A stretch of 64,000 nt of DNA from Qipengyuania sp. ABI-127-1 (GCA_022953095.1 JALJCR010000001.1:1088501-1152500); one strand, 5' to 3'. Positions 17,853 through 27,531 are shown, numbered from the stretch's first letter. The notes: a model not told the origin generated them from the sequence alone. Program-made: numbers and translations.

Positions 17853-19313
17853 ATGAAGATTCAGTTCAGCCAGTCCCGTCCGCAGGTTGCGCGCCTTGTT
17901 GCTCAAGTCACGGACAAGGGCAAGATCCCCGCCGGTCTCGACAAAGCCATGTCCGAAGGCATGGAAGCCGCGCGTTTCAAAGGCAATGCCGGACAGATTT
18001 TCGACGGGTTCGTCGAGCGCGACGGGCAGGTTTTGCGTCTGGCCATCGCCGGAGCGGGTGACAAGAGCGACGAAGCGCGCCTGGCCAACCTCGAAAAGGC
18101 CGGGGCCGCGCTCGCCGCCAAGTACCAGTCGAGCGGGAATGACGAGCTTGTACTCGACCTGTCGGACAGCGGATTGTCGGGCGAGGAGGCCGCGTGTGTG
18201 CTGCTCGGTCTGCGTCTGCGCAACTGGCGTTATGACGTCTACCGTACGAAGATGAAGGACGATGAGAAGGTCACGCTGGCCTCGGTTCACGTTGTCGGCG
18301 CGTCCGAAGGTGCCGAAGCGGCGTGGGACGACATGGCCCATGTCGCGACGGGCGTGGAATTCACGCGCCAGCTCATTACGGAGCCCGCCAATATTCTCTA
18401 TCCCGAAAGCTTCGTGGAACGCTGCCAGGATCGGTTCGAAGGGACCGGCGCGGAACTGATCGTGCTCGACGAAGCGGACATGGAAAAGCTTGGCATGGGA
18501 TCGCTGCTCGGCGTGGGCCTTGGTTCGGAACGGGAATCGCGGATCCTGGCGATCCGCTGGAACGGCGGAAAGCCTGGCGATGCACCGACCGCGCTCGTCG
18601 GCAAGGGTGTCACTTTCGATACCGGCGGCATTTCGATCAAGCCCGGGCCGGGCATGGAAGATATGAAGTGGGACATGGGGGGCGCAGGCGCGGTCGCCGG
18701 GGCCATGCTGACACTGGTTTCGCGCAAGGCCCAGGCCAATGTCGTCGGCGTGATGGGACTGGTCGAAAACATGCCCGATGGCAAGGCGCAGCGCCCGGGC
18801 GACGTGGTCACGTCGATGAGCGGCCAGACCATCGAGGTGCTCAACACCGATGCCGAGGGCCGTCTGGTGCTGGCCGATGCGCTGCACTGGACGCAGAAAG
18901 AGTTCCAGCCTGCGCGCATTGTTGATTTCGCAACGCTCACCGGGGCGATGATCATTGCGCTCGGCAACGAGTTTGCGGGTGTCTTCTCAAACGATGACAA
19001 GCTGGCCAGGGACCTGCATGAAGCGGGCGAGATCACCGGCGACCGCAATTGGCGGATGCCGATCGGACCGGCCTACGACAAGCTGATCAACTCGCCCATC
19101 GCCGACATGAAGAACATTGGCGGCAAAGCAGCCGGGTCGATCACGGCGGCGCAGTTCCTGCAGCGTTTCATCGAAGGCGACACGCCTTGGGCGCATGTCG
19201 ATGTGGCGGGCATGGTCTGGTCGGACAAGCCCGGCCGTACCTGGGGCAAGGGTGCGACGGGCTATGGCGTGCGCCTCGTCGACCGTTTCGTTCGCGACAC
19301 GCTGGAGGGCTGA
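17853..19313 (+). CDS. pepA: Leucyl aminopeptidase, M17 family
   Basis: This cytoplasmic hexameric zinc/manganese enzyme removes N-terminal residues from peptides. The 486-residue product has the M17 signature NTDAEGRL at 331-338, and the metal and catalytic residues in VGKGVTFDTGG (Lys251, Asp256). An N-terminal macro-like domain covers about 1-160. The later motif VDVAGMVWSDKPG is also family-specific. ATG at 17853 follows a CCGGAG box. It heads a plus-strand series pepA-DUF2256-holC, the known proteobacterial pepA/holC neighbourhood. E. coli PepA also binds DNA, but this cannot be judged here. Confidence 0.96.
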   Translation: MKIQFSQSRPQVARLVAQVTDKGKIPAGLDKAMSEGMEAARFKGNAGQIFDGFVERDGQVLRLAIAGAGDKSDEARLANLEKAGAALAAKYQSSGNDELVLDLSDSGLSGEEAACVLLGLRLRNWRYDVYRTKMKDDEKVTLASVHVVGASEGAEAAWDDMAHVATGVEFTRQLITEPANILYPESFVERCQDRFEGTGAELIVLDEADMEKLGMGSLLGVGLGSERESRILAIRWNGGKPGDAPTALVGKGVTFDTGGISIKPGPGMEDMKWDMGGAGAVAGAMLTLVSRKAQANVVGVMGLVENMPDGKAQRPGDVVTSMSGQTIEVLNTDAEGRLVLADALHWTQKEFQPARIVDFATLTGAMIIALGNEFAGVFSNDDKLARDLHEAGEITGDRNWRMPIGPAYDKLINSPIADMKNIGGKAAGSITAAQFLQRFIEGDTPWAHVDVAGMVWSDKPGRTWGKGATGYGVRLVDRFVRDTLEG

Positions 19314-19322
19314 CGACGGGCG

Positions 19323-19502
19323 GTGGCAAAGGGCACTGACAAGAGGCGCAGGAAGGGCGATCTGCCCTCGAAGGCCTGTCTTGCCTGCGGCCTCGAGTTC
19401 ACCTGGCGCAAGAAATGGGAACGCGACTGGGACGAGGTGAAATACTGCTCCGAGCGGTGCCGGAGGAATAGGCCTTCCCCGATTAACGGAGCGGTAGCAT
19501 GA
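19323..19502 (+). CDS. Small DUF2256 zinc-ribbon-like protein
   Basis: A GTG-initiated frame encodes 59 residues beginning [20 protein letters not shown]. It contains two cysteine pairs, C18-x2-C21 and C41-x3-C45, separated by [17 protein letters not shown]. This is the pattern of the DUF2256 family, small basic putative zinc-binding proteins found in proteobacteria and often annotated as hypothetical. It starts 9 bases after pepA and ends 39 bases before holC. The ribosome binding site is weak. Four cysteines suggest one bound zinc ion. Function is unknown. Confidence 0.8.
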   Translation: MAKGTDKRRRKGDLPSKACLACGLEFTWRKKWERDWDEVKYCSERCRRNRPSPINGAVA

Positions 19503-19541
19503 GCGCGTGTCCTCAAGCAGCAAGGGGGTAGGGCAACAAGA

Positions 19542-19988
19542 ATGACCACTCGCGTCGATTTCTACCAGCTCAGCCGCGATCCGGTCGATGTCACAGTCGC
19601 CAAGCTTGCGCGTAAAGTGTTGCAGGCGGGCGAGCGACTGGTGGTGGTCAGCGCGGACGAAGCGCAGCGGCAGCACCTTTCCAGGGTTCTTTGGCAGCAA
19701 GGCGGCGCGAATTTTCTTGCCAACGGCATGGCAGGCGGTCCGCACGATGCGCGCCAGCCGATCTTGCTCTCTGAACGCTGCACCGCGCCCAACGATGCGC
19801 GTATGCTCCTGATTGCCGATGGCGTCTGGCGCGATGAGGCCATCGGCTTCGAGCGAGTCCTGCTGTTGTTCGATGCGGACCGGCGCGATGCGGCTGTCGA
19901 GCTCTGGCGCAGCTTCGCGAAGGATGACGCCATCGACAACCGCATCAACAAGCAGGATCAGAACGGCGCCTGGCGCGAAGGGGCCTGA
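19542..19988 (+). CDS. holC: DNA polymerase III subunit chi
   Basis: Chi links the replicative clamp loader to single-stranded DNA-binding protein on the lagging strand. The 148-residue product matches HolC: VDFYQLSRDPVDVTVAKLARK at the start (residues 4-24), GERLVVVSADEAQ, the SSB-contact-like region PILLSERC, and FERVLLLFDADRRDAAVELWR. ATG at 19542 follows a GGGGG-containing stretch. The gene order pepA-holC is common in proteobacteria and supports the call. Confidence 0.93.
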   Translation: MTTRVDFYQLSRDPVDVTVAKLARKVLQAGERLVVVSADEAQRQHLSRVLWQQGGANFLANGMAGGPHDARQPILLSERCTAPNDARMLLIADGVWRDEAIGFERVLLLFDADRRDAAVELWRSFAKDDAIDNRINKQDQNGAWREGA

Positions 19989-20022
19989 CGGAACCACTCC
20001 GCGTCTCGTGGGTCGATGGAAC

Positions 20023-20556
20023 ATGAAACGTTCTGTCTGCACCACGTGCTTTGCTACCTATGCAATTGCGGCCCTTTCGCTCGCCGGGTGCGGGACTGAG
20101 AATGGTGGCGGTGTAACCCCCACCGATGCCGAGGAGGAGACTGCCGCGCGCGGTTCCTACGATATCGACGCCGCAACCGGGGAAACCCGCGTTCGCTACA
20201 CCGACGATGACGGCACGACCACCACCATGCGTTCGGGCGAGAGTGTGCCGGTCGCGCTGCCCGCCGGCTTTGCGGTTTATCCTGGTGCAAGGATCGTCAA
20301 CAACACGCGCGTCGAGCAGGCCGGCGGGCTGCTGGTTCTGCTCGACCTGGAAAGCGAAGCTCCACTCGAGGATATTGTCTCTTATTACCGCAAGCAGGCA
20401 GAAGCCGCAGCGGTCGAAGTCGCCATCTCGATCCAGAGCGGCCCGATGACCATGATCGGGGGCGAGGCGAGCGATGGCACCAGCTTTTCCTTCACCGCGA
20501 CCCGCGAAGGCGAGGTTACCACAGCGCAGCTTTCGATAGGTCGTGGTCTAGAATGA
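20023..20556 (+). CDS. Hypothetical lipoprotein
   Basis: The 177-residue product has a lipoprotein signal with lipobox LAGC (Cys23) and an acidic linker. An extracytoplasmic domain follows, including PVALPAGFAVYPGARIVNNT and SYYRKQAEAAAVEV. The arrangement of YPGA followed by a Y-R-K helix resembles domains in many sphingomonad and gammaproteobacterial lipoproteins of unknown role. ATG at 20023 has only a weak ribosome binding site (GATGGA). It sits between holC and ndk with about 34 and 78 bases on either side. I assign no function. Confidence 0.75.
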   Translation: MKRSVCTTCFATYAIAALSLAGCGTENGGGVTPTDAEEETAARGSYDIDAATGETRVRYTDDDGTTTTMRSGESVPVALPAGFAVYPGARIVNNTRVEQAGGLLVLLDLESEAPLEDIVSYYRKQAEAAAVEVAISIQSGPMTMIGGEASDGTSFSFTATREGEVTTAQLSIGRGLE

Positions 20557-20634
20557 TTCTTGCCCGCGCGCGCGGGCGGCGCTAGGGGCGCGCGCGAGAA
20601 CCCTCTCCCCCGTACAGAACGCAAGGAATTCACC

Positions 20635-21057
20635 ATGGCGGTTACCCGCACCTTTTCGATCATCAAGCCCGATGCCACCCGCCGTAACCTGACCGGTGCG
20701 GTTACCAAGATGCTCGAAGACGCTGGCCTGCGCGTTGTCGCGTCGAAGCGCATCCAGATGACCCGCGAACAGGCCGAAGGCTTCTACGCTGTCCACAAGG
20801 AACGCCCCTTCTTCGGTGAACTGGTCGATTTCATGATCTCCGGCCCGGTCGTGGTGCAGGTGCTCGAAGGCGAAGACGCCGTGAAGCGCAACCGTGATGT
20901 GATGGGCGCAACCAACCCGGCCGATGCCGATGAAGGCACCATTCGCAAGACCTATGCCGAATCGATCGAGGCCAACTCGGTCCACGGTTCGGACAGCGAG
21001 GAAAACGCCAAGATCGAAATCGACTTCTTCTTCAACGAAGACGAAATCGTCGGCTAG
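20635..21057 (+). CDS. ndk: Nucleoside diphosphate kinase
   Basis: Ndk moves gamma-phosphate between nucleoside di- and triphosphates through a phosphohistidine. The 140-residue length is exactly typical. Visible motifs are [27 protein letters not shown], and the active-site region [17 protein letters not shown], where the histidine of VHGSD is the catalytic residue. ATG at 20635 has AAGGAA upstream. A GC palindrome of 16 bases (20562-20577) lies between the preceding lipoprotein and this gene. A strong 10-bp hairpin follows about 50 bases downstream. Confidence 0.97.
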   Translation: MAVTRTFSIIKPDATRRNLTGAVTKMLEDAGLRVVASKRIQMTREQAEGFYAVHKERPFFGELVDFMISGPVVVQVLEGEDAVKRNRDVMGATNPADADEGTIRKTYAESIEANSVHGSDSEENAKIEIDFFFNEDEIVG

Positions 21058-21105
21058 GCTACTCGCGGCCCGCCGTTGCGGGCATCGCAATAGACCATAT
21101 GCTGC

Positions 21106-21133
21106 GGGGACGATCTGGGTTAGGATCGTCCCC
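21106..21133 (+). terminator. Perfect 10-bp hairpin after ndk
   Basis: GGGGACGATC (21106-21115) and GATCGTCCCC (21124-21133) form a perfect stem with an 8-base loop, followed by GTTGTGTTG. The downstream T content is modest but fits a terminator for ndk. It also lies just upstream of the SnoaL-like gene and could affect its leader. Confidence 0.45.
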
Positions 21134-21160
21134 GTTGTGTTGAAGAGAATCGTTCCCGTC

Positions 21161-21550
21161 ATGCGCCGCAAGCGCCAGCGAATTGCGACCACCCGTGCTT
21201 TCATTGACGCCATGAATGCACGCAACCATGCCGATGCGCTGCCCTTGATGGCGGACCACATGGCTTTCATCGACACCAGCGGGAAGACGATCAAAGGACG
21301 AGACGAGGTACTCGCTGTCGATCGTGCGTTTCGCGATGCCAATGACAATGCTCAGGTACGCATCCGGACCATTGATGCGCATGACCATGCCGTGCTGGTT
21401 CGGGGATATCTCGAAAGCGACATGGCCGAAGTCGCCGGGGACACCATGTGGCGTGTCGATTTCGATGGCCCCGTTATCTCGGCCATCACCGTCACGCGTG
21501 CCGATAACGCAATGACCCTGCCCAAATTTGCCGCGATGATGCAGGCTTAG
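21161..21550 (+). CDS. SnoaL/NTF2-like fold protein
   Basis: This 129-residue protein resembles the SnoaL-like branch of the NTF2 fold. It has a start helix with TTRAFIDAMNARNHADALPLM, given by position about 10-30, the strand AFIDTSGKTIKGRDEV, and later strands VLVRGYLES and TMWRVDFDG. The fold often binds small molecules or catalyses simple chemistry, but no catalytic set can be named. ATG at 21161 is the first good start; the ribosome binding site is weak. Its end converges with the sulfotransferase gene, overlapping by 4 bases (21547-21550). Confidence 0.7.
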   Translation: MRRKRQRIATTRAFIDAMNARNHADALPLMADHMAFIDTSGKTIKGRDEVLAVDRAFRDANDNAQVRIRTIDAHDHAVLVRGYLESDMAEVAGDTMWRVDFDGPVISAITVTRADNAMTLPKFAAMMQA

Positions 21551-22761
21551 ACCTTCGCGCGGTTCCGGCTTAACCCAAACCGGGCAATATCGGTTCGGTG
21601 GCGATGATGATGGCCTGCCGCGGCGATATGCTGTTCGCGGACCATGGCGAGCAGCGCCTCGCGGGACAATTCGATCCCCCATTCCTTGTAGATGCGGGTA
21701 ATTTCGGCCTGCCAGTCATGGCCCAATGCATCGAAATCGACATGAACCACGCCATCCGTTTCCGCGGTGAGCTGGGCCTGAAGGCGTTCATCGCGCAACA
21801 CCAGCTTGCGGCGCCATTCGCGCCGGATCTCGGATAGATCGGCGTGGTCGCTTTGAAAGGCCATCTGGCTTGAGACGAGCGAGACCGAACTGTCGAGAAT
21901 GTCTTCGTGGTCGCGGTGCGTGACGACGAATTTCGCATTCGAAAATTGCGCTCTCAGGCTCGGCAGGTCCTCGGAAAACTGCGGACATTTGAGGACGCGC
22001 GGTTGGTGCGCATTGCCCATAGTCGCCGCATCGGTGCGAAGGATTCGCGAAAATTCGGCGTAGACCGGTCGCGCATCGCGCGCCTCGTTCCAGGCGATGA
22101 AAGACGGGATCCGCCATTGCGTCTCGAATGTGGCGGGGGAGAGCGCGCCTGCCAGCCAGCCGATTTCCTCGTCGATCCGTGTCGCACCGAAGGGGTGAAT
22201 GGTTTCCAGCCACGGATTGATGCGCCGGGCAAGCATCAGGGCGGCGCGTGCCTTGAGCGGGCGCAGGTCGGGTGTCGCGGGCACCGGATCGTGGCTGTTG
22301 CAAAAGCGCGTGCCCGCATGCCGTGGATCGGCGGCCAAAAGCCGATGCAGGCGAGTGGTGCCCGCGCGCATCTGACCGATCACGATGATCGGAGCGGCGA
22401 TGTCGCCCTGCGCGAGGCCGGGGTCGTCGCGCCATAACCGCCCCAGCGCGTGCCGTTTGCGGATGGCCGAGGTCAGTTGACCATAAGCCATGGTGTGGCC
22501 GAGCGCGTTAAGCCGTGCCTCGTCACGCAGGCTCGCGCACAACCGCTCGAGCCGTTCGCGGAAATCCGCCACCTCGGCTTCGCTTCTGATCGAGCGCTCA
22601 TCCTCGGTATCGAATCCCCGGCTGCCGACCTGCCATAGATAATCGGGGTCCAGCGGCGGTTTTGGGGTCACGCCCCTGTCCCACAGCGTCTGTACCGCAC
22701 GATCCGCCCATTGGGCCGCTTTCGCGCGTGCCAGGGGATGGGAGCGGGGCGGGGCGACCAT
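21547..22761 (-). CDS. Sulfotransferase family protein
   Basis: The 404-residue product has the PAPS 5'-phosphosulfate-binding loop IVIGQMRAGTTRLHRLL (about 124-140) and the 3'-phosphate-binding strand FVVTHRDHEDILDSSVSL (about 280-297), both typical of sulfotransferase family proteins of sphingomonads. It would transfer sulfate from PAPS to an unknown acceptor. ATG at 22761 starts 6 bases after the purN stop, so it is probably the last gene of purM-purN-sulfotransferase. No sulfate-activation genes are nearby. Confidence 0.8.
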   Translation of the reverse strand: MVAPPRSHPLARAKAAQWADRAVQTLWDRGVTPKPPLDPDYLWQVGSRGFDTEDERSIRSEAEVADFRERLERLCASLRDEARLNALGHTMAYGQLTSAIRKRHALGRLWRDDPGLAQGDIAAPIIVIGQMRAGTTRLHRLLAADPRHAGTRFCNSHDPVPATPDLRPLKARAALMLARRINPWLETIHPFGATRIDEEIGWLAGALSPATFETQWRIPSFIAWNEARDARPVYAEFSRILRTDAATMGNAHQPRVLKCPQFSEDLPSLRAQFSNAKFVVTHRDHEDILDSSVSLVSSQMAFQSDHADLSEIRREWRRKLVLRDERLQAQLTAETDGVVHVDFDALGHDWQAEITRIYKEWGIELSREALLAMVREQHIAAAGHHHRHRTDIARFGLSRNRAKV

Positions 22762-22767
22762 GGCCGT

Positions 22768-23745
22768 CTAGAACGTGTCCGCTGCGTCGAGCAGTTTGGT
22801 CACGCTTTTTGGTGCCGTCATGCGCCAGCTCCGCTCGAGCCATTCGGCCACATGGTCCCAGTCGACATAGGGGCGGTTGAGGATCACGCCGATCCAGCCG
22901 CTCGCGCCATAATAGGCAGGCCGGTGATAGGTTTGCGGCTGGGTTTCGACGAGGTTTTCGAGTTCGTCCTGGCTCGAGCATTTCACCAGCAGACAGATAT
23001 GCGGCGTACCGTGATGCCGGTCGGAGAAATGGGCAAAGAACTTGCCCGATTTCTCGGTTCCCACACGGAAACCCGGCGCGCCGTGGCTCTCACGCTCATA
23101 TGTCCGGGGCAGGGCGAGCGCGCATTCGCGCACGCGTTCCAGCAGCCAGTCCGGGTCGTTCCCGCGCGAGACGTAGTCCGAAAGCACTCGCGAATAAAGC
23201 TGATGTTCGGCCACCCGGACACGGTTGGCGAGCTTCTCGGCCGTGTCGTTCGGCCAGATTGCGACCTCGACCTGGCCCAAGGGCTCGCCCGCATCGAGTT
23301 CCTCGGTGACCAGGTGGACGGTCGCACCTGCATGACTGTCGCCTGCCTGGATCGCGCGAGCATGGGTGTCGAGACCGGGATATTTGGGCAGGAGAGAGGG
23401 ATGGATGTTGAGCATCCGTCCTTCCCAGCGCTTGACGAATTCCGGCGTTAGGATGCGCATGTAACCGGCCAGCACGATATATTGGGCTTCGGCATCGAGC
23501 ACGGCGCTCTCCATAGCCGCATCATGCTCTGCGCGGGCAACGCCCCTGTGCGAGAGGGAAAAGGTCGCGACACCTTCTGCCTCGGCCAGCGTCAGGGCTT
23601 CCGCTTCGGGGTCATTGGCGGCGACAAGCACGATTTCGTAGGCGGAGCCGGGCAGGCGGCTGGCGTAGAGCAGGGCTGCCATATTCGTCCCCTTGCCGGA
23701 TACGAAGATGGCGACCTTGGCCTTGTCGGGGCCTGGATCAGGCAA
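22768..23745 (-). CDS. purN: Phosphoribosylglycinamide formyltransferase fused to a YjbR-like domain
   Basis: PurN formylates GAR in de novo purine synthesis with 10-formyl-THF. Residues 10-195 form the enzyme: [16 protein letters not shown], the catalytic Asn113 and His115 in [13 protein letters not shown], and Asp151 in EELDAGEPL. Residues about 198-322 form an added domain resembling MmcQ/YjbR proteins ([40 protein letters not shown]). The total of 325 residues is much longer than the roughly 212 of E. coli PurN. No ATG or GTG fits; TTG at 23745, overlapping the purM stop by 8 bases, is the likely start. Confidence 0.92.
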   Translation of the reverse strand: MPDPGPDKAKVAIFVSGKGTNMAALLYASRLPGSAYEIVLVAANDPEAEALTLAEAEGVATFSLSHRGVARAEHDAAMESAVLDAEAQYIVLAGYMRILTPEFVKRWEGRMLNIHPSLLPKYPGLDTHARAIQAGDSHAGATVHLVTEELDAGEPLGQVEVAIWPNDTAEKLANRVRVAEHQLYSRVLSDYVSRGNDPDWLLERVRECALALPRTYERESHGAPGFRVGTEKSGKFFAHFSDRHHGTPHICLLVKCSSQDELENLVETQPQTYHRPAYYGASGWIGVILNRPYVDWDHVAEWLERSWRMTAPKSVTKLLDAADTF

Positions 23746-24847
23746 TGTGGGTCGCCGACCAGCCCTCGCGCGCGGCCCAGGTTCCGGCAGACCCGCGTAC
23801 GGTGCAGCCCTTTTCTCCGTCCGCGATCCGGCCGATTGCCAGCACCGTTTCGCCTGCCTCCTCAAGGCGGCTGCGCACGATCTCGGCATTCGCCGGATCG
23901 ACCGCGAGCACCATGCCGACGCCGCAATTGAACGTGCGGGCCATTTCGGCGGGCTCGATGTTACCCTGGGCCTGCAGGAAGGCCATCAGACCGGGTTGTT
24001 CCCACCCGTCGGCATCGACTTCGGCATGCGCGCCTTGGGGCAGAACGCGCGGGATATTTTCCAGCAGACCGCCGCCGGTGATATGCGCCAGCGCATCGAT
24101 CAGTCCGTCGCGCACGACCGGCAGCAGGCTTTTCACATAGATTCGGGTAGGCTCGATCAGCGCATCGATCAGCAGCCGATCACGATCGAACAGGGCCGGA
24201 CGGTCGAGCTTCCAGACCTTGTCCGCCGCCAGCTTGCGGACCAGCGAATAGCCGTTCGAATGGACCCCCGAACTGGCAAGGCCGAGGAGAATATGGCCCG
24301 GTGCGACACGCTCGCCGGTCAATTGCTCGCCGCGTTCGACCGCGCCGACGCAAAAGCCGGCGAGGTCGTAGTCCCCTTCGGCGTACATGCCGGGCATTTC
24401 CGCGGTCTCGCCGCCGATCAGCGCGCATCCTGCCCGGGTGCAGCCTTCGGCGATGCCCGCTATCACGCGCTCGGCAACGCCGTTTTCAAGCTTGCCGGTG
24501 GCGAAATAGTCGAGGAAGAACAACGGTTCGGCGCCCTGGACGATCAGATCGTTGACGCACATGGCGACGAGATCGATCCCGACAGTATCATGTTTGTCGC
24601 TGTCGATGGCGAGCTTGAGCTTGGTGCCGACACCATCATTGCCTGCGACCAGTAGCGGGTCTTTGTAACCTGCGGCCTTGGGATCGAAAAAGCCGCCGAA
24701 ACCGCCGATTTCGCCGTCAGCACCGGGGCGCATCGTCGCTTTCACCAGAGGGCCGATCGCCTTGACGAGCGCATTGCCCGCCTCGATCGAGACACCGGCC
24801 TGCTCATAGGTGTAGGATGGCGTATTGCTGCTCGGTTGGTCGCTCAT
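23738..24847 (-). CDS. purM: Phosphoribosylformylglycinamidine cyclo-ligase
   Basis: PurM (AIR synthetase) closes FGAM to aminoimidazole ribotide with ATP. The 369-residue product has the family motifs [53 protein letters not shown] (residue position about 90-110), [11 protein letters not shown] and [16 protein letters not shown] at 24847 is preceded by GGAAAGG; an in-frame ATG 18 bases upstream is an alternative. It overlaps purN by 8 bases and is divergent from the exported protein gene, with about 70 bases between starts. Confidence 0.96.
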   Translation of the reverse strand: MSDQPSSNTPSYTYEQAGVSIEAGNALVKAIGPLVKATMRPGADGEIGGFGGFFDPKAAGYKDPLLVAGNDGVGTKLKLAIDSDKHDTVGIDLVAMCVNDLIVQGAEPLFFLDYFATGKLENGVAERVIAGIAEGCTRAGCALIGGETAEMPGMYAEGDYDLAGFCVGAVERGEQLTGERVAPGHILLGLASSGVHSNGYSLVRKLAADKVWKLDRPALFDRDRLLIDALIEPTRIYVKSLLPVVRDGLIDALAHITGGGLLENIPRVLPQGAHAEVDADGWEQPGLMAFLQAQGNIEPAEMARTFNCGVGMVLAVDPANAEIVRSRLEEAGETVLAIGRIADGEKGCTVRGSAGTWAAREGWSATHIA

Positions 24848-24916
24848 CCTTTCCGCCTTACGCATTCGCGCTTGGATTTCCAGTTGCCTTTCGGCAAAAG
24901 GCGGCCTGTTTTCCCC

Positions 24917-26188
24917 ATGAGCCATGCTATTTCCATCCATCCAGCCTTTCGCCGCCCCGCCGTTCTGGCGCTGATACTCGCGCTGCTCGCGATGCTGGGC
25001 ATGGCTGTCCTGGCCCAGGTCGGGGGAGAGCGCGGTATCGCGCCGGTTGCCTCCACCAGCGATATACAGGTTTTGGGCATAGAGGTGGACGTGCGCGCGG
25101 ATAGCGGGAGCGAGGCGCGCGCGCAGGCATGGGAAGAGGCGCAGCGCAAAGCCTGGGAAAAACTTGATGGACCACAACTGAGCGATTCGCAGATTGAAGG
25201 TCTTGTTTCCGCCATCGTGATCGAGCGCGAACGGCTTGGGCCGAAGCGCTATATCGCCACGCTCGGGGTCGTGTTCGATCGCCAGCGCACCTCGCGCTAT
25301 CTCGGTTCGGAAGGCGAAGCCCGGCGGTCGGCGCCGATGCTTCTGCTTCCGGTCACGGTCTCGGCCGGCACCCAGATGGTCTATGAACGGCGCAACCCCT
25401 GGCAGCGTGCCTGGGCCGAATATCAGGCGGGGCAAAGCCGGATCGATTACGTAAGGCCAACGGGAGCTGGGGGCGATTCGCTTCTTCTCACCTACGGCCA
25501 GACCGGGCGCCGCAGCCGGACCTGGTGGCGCAATGCGCTCGACCAGTTCGGTGCAGCGGATGTGCTCATACCTATCGCCAAATTGCGCTACACCTATCCC
25601 GGCGGCCCGATCGAAGGGACGTTCACTGCGCGCTACGGCCCCGACAATAGATTTCTCGACGGATTCGATATGACCGCCGCGTCGCCTGCCGAACTGCCGG
25701 TCATGCTCGAACGTGCGGTCGTCCGGTTCGATCGCATTTTCGAACTCGCCCTCGCGGATGGCAAACTTCGACCCGACCCCACGCTCAACATCGGCACGCC
25801 CGAGCTCGACCCGGCGCTTCAGCGACTGCTCGAGCTGGGCCGCGCGCTGCGTGCGCAGGAACAGGCTGCCGCCGCCGCTTCGGAACCGACCGCCGAAAGC
25901 GGGGATGCCATTACTGCCGCGCCGGTCCGCACGCCGCCGCCCGAGGGTTCGGTCGCACTCTATACCGTTCAGGTTGCTACGCCCGATGCCGCTGCCTTCG
26001 ATGGCGCGGTGAGCGCGGTGAGGGGGACGCCCGGCGTTCGCAGCACCGGCATCCGGAGCACGGCGATCGGCGGAACTTCGGTGATGACGGTGAGCTATTC
26101 GGGGTCGATCGGGCAATTGGCCGAAGCCCTGCGCGCGCGCGGTTTCACCGTCACCCAGGGCAGCAACGCGCTCGCCATCAGCCGCTGA
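24917..26188 (+). CDS. Exported protein of unknown function upstream of hdaA
   Basis: The 423-residue protein has an N-terminal hydrophobic segment (about 14-33) that acts as a signal or anchor. It has a DUF2066-like region ([40 protein letters not shown]) and a proline/alanine linker near 325-345. The C-terminal 75-residue part has a ferredoxin-like beta-alpha pattern ending in [16 protein letters not shown], similar in outline to heavy-metal-associated domains but lacking a CxxC motif. ATG at 24917 is chosen for the signal sequence. It is 12 bases upstream of hdaA. No function can be assigned. Confidence 0.75.
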   Translation: MSHAISIHPAFRRPAVLALILALLAMLGMAVLAQVGGERGIAPVASTSDIQVLGIEVDVRADSGSEARAQAWEEAQRKAWEKLDGPQLSDSQIEGLVSAIVIERERLGPKRYIATLGVVFDRQRTSRYLGSEGEARRSAPMLLLPVTVSAGTQMVYERRNPWQRAWAEYQAGQSRIDYVRPTGAGGDSLLLTYGQTGRRSRTWWRNALDQFGAADVLIPIAKLRYTYPGGPIEGTFTARYGPDNRFLDGFDMTAASPAELPVMLERAVVRFDRIFELALADGKLRPDPTLNIGTPELDPALQRLLELGRALRAQEQAAAAASEPTAESGDAITAAPVRTPPPEGSVALYTVQVATPDAAAFDGAVSAVRGTPGVRSTGIRSTAIGGTSVMTVSYSGSIGQLAEALRARGFTVTQGSNALAISR

Positions 26189-26200
26189 GACGCGAAAGCG

Positions 26201-26815
26201 GTGGCCTCGCAAATCGCTCTCCCGTTGAGTCCCGCCGGTTCGGGGGAGCCCGCAAGTATAGTCATCGGATCGAGCAACCGCGCGGTTGCCGAAGCGCTCG
26301 GCGCGCCGGAGAACTGGCCATTTCGCACCGCGATTCTCCACGGCCCTCCGCGGTCGGGCAAATCGCTGTTCGCACGTTGGTTCGCCGGACATCATCCCGA
26401 CGCCGTGATCGACGGCATTGCCGACCTCGACGAGACCGAGATATTCCATCGCTGGAATCGCGCGCAGGAGAGCGGGCTCCCGCTGCTGCTGGTGGTCGAC
26501 AGGGAACGGTGGGACATTGCGCTTCCCGATCTGCGCAGCCGGATGGGCGCGGCCCTGCAACTCCGGATCGGCCCACCCGACGACGCATTGGCTGCGGATC
26601 TGATGCTCTCTCATGCTGCCCAGAGGGGCCTCGCATTGGGCGAGGGCGCACCCGCCTATCTCGTCCCGCGGATGGAGCGCAGCTACGCCGCGATAGAGAA
26701 AATCGTCGCCGAAATCGACCGGCTCAGCCTTGAACGGCAGGTTCCGGCCACCCTATCTATCTGGCGGGACGCGCTGGAGGCGGTCCAGGGGCCGGATCAG
26801 GGCCGCTTGCTTTAA
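26201..26815 (+). CDS. hdaA: DnaA regulatory inactivator HdaA, DnaA-like AAA+ protein
   Basis: HdaA stimulates ATP hydrolysis by DnaA when bound to the sliding clamp, preventing re-initiation of replication. The 204-residue product is a DnaA-like AAA+ domain without the DNA-binding domain IV. It has a Walker A motif GPPRSGKS (about 48-55), and an N-terminal QIALPL motif (residues 4-9) that matches the clamp-binding consensus of Hda proteins. The usual DnaA Walker B is reduced to [10 protein letters not shown]. The start is GTG at 26201, 12 bases after the previous gene. Confidence 0.88.
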   Translation: MASQIALPLSPAGSGEPASIVIGSSNRAVAEALGAPENWPFRTAILHGPPRSGKSLFARWFAGHHPDAVIDGIADLDETEIFHRWNRAQESGLPLLLVVDRERWDIALPDLRSRMGAALQLRIGPPDDALAADLMLSHAAQRGLALGEGAPAYLVPRMERSYAAIEKIVAEIDRLSLERQVPATLSIWRDALEAVQGPDQGRLL

Positions 26816-26841
26816 TCGCCCCCAAATGGGAGAATAGCCCG

Positions 26842-27531
26842 ATGTTCGAACGGCTTGTCGCCTATCTCGACAGCGTGAAGGCACGCGATCCGGCCCCTCG
26901 CAGCCGCTGGGAGGTATTGACCTATCCCGGCGTGTGGGCGGTCTTCTATCATCGTATCGCGCATTGGCTGTTCGAGGCCGAACTGTTTTTTCTGGCGCGG
27001 CTGGTCAATCACTGGAGCCGCTGGCTGACCGCGATCGACATTCATCCCGGCGCCAAGATCGGCAAGAACCTGTTCATCGATCACGGCTTTTCGGTCATCG
27101 GCGAAACCGCCGAAATCGGCGACAATGTAACCATCTATCAATGCGTGACATTGGGCGGCACCAACCCCACGAACGGCAAGGGCGGCAAACGCCATCCGAC
27201 TATCTCGGACGAGGTCATCATCGGTTCGGGTGCACAGGTCATCGGGCCGATCACCATCGGCCGCCGCGCACGCATCGGGGCCAATGCCGTCGTCACCGAC
27301 GAAGTGCCCGAAGGGGCGACGATGATAGGCCTCAAGGCCCGCAGCACACTGGTTCCGGCGGAAGAATGGGTGAAGGAGTTCATCCCCTATGGCACGCCTT
27401 GCGACGATCCGTGTGAGCCGAGCCGCGATTGTATCGAGAAGCTGGAAGGAGAGCTGAAATCGCTCCGCAGCGAAATCGAAGCATTGCGTGCCGAACGCGA
27501 ACCGGCGCGGCGCAGCGGGACCGAGGATTGA
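26842..27531 (+). CDS. cysE: Serine O-acetyltransferase
   Basis: CysE makes O-acetylserine from serine and acetyl-CoA for cysteine synthesis. The 229-residue product has a short helical N-terminal part (about 1-60) and the left-handed beta-helix of hexapeptide repeats with DIHPGAKIGKNLFIDHG, VIGETAEIGDNVTIYQ and VTLGGT. A charged coiled C-terminal tail (KLEGELKSLRSEIEALRAE) follows. The compact length is like Bacillus or EpsC-type enzymes. ATG at 26842 follows GGGAG. Its stop overlaps the next gene as TGATG. Confidence 0.95.
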   Translation: MFERLVAYLDSVKARDPAPRSRWEVLTYPGVWAVFYHRIAHWLFEAELFFLARLVNHWSRWLTAIDIHPGAKIGKNLFIDHGFSVIGETAEIGDNVTIYQCVTLGGTNPTNGKGGKRHPTISDEVIIGSGAQVIGPITIGRRARIGANAVVTDEVPEGATMIGLKARSTLVPAEEWVKEFIPYGTPCDDPCEPSRDCIEKLEGELKSLRSEIEALRAEREPARRSGTED

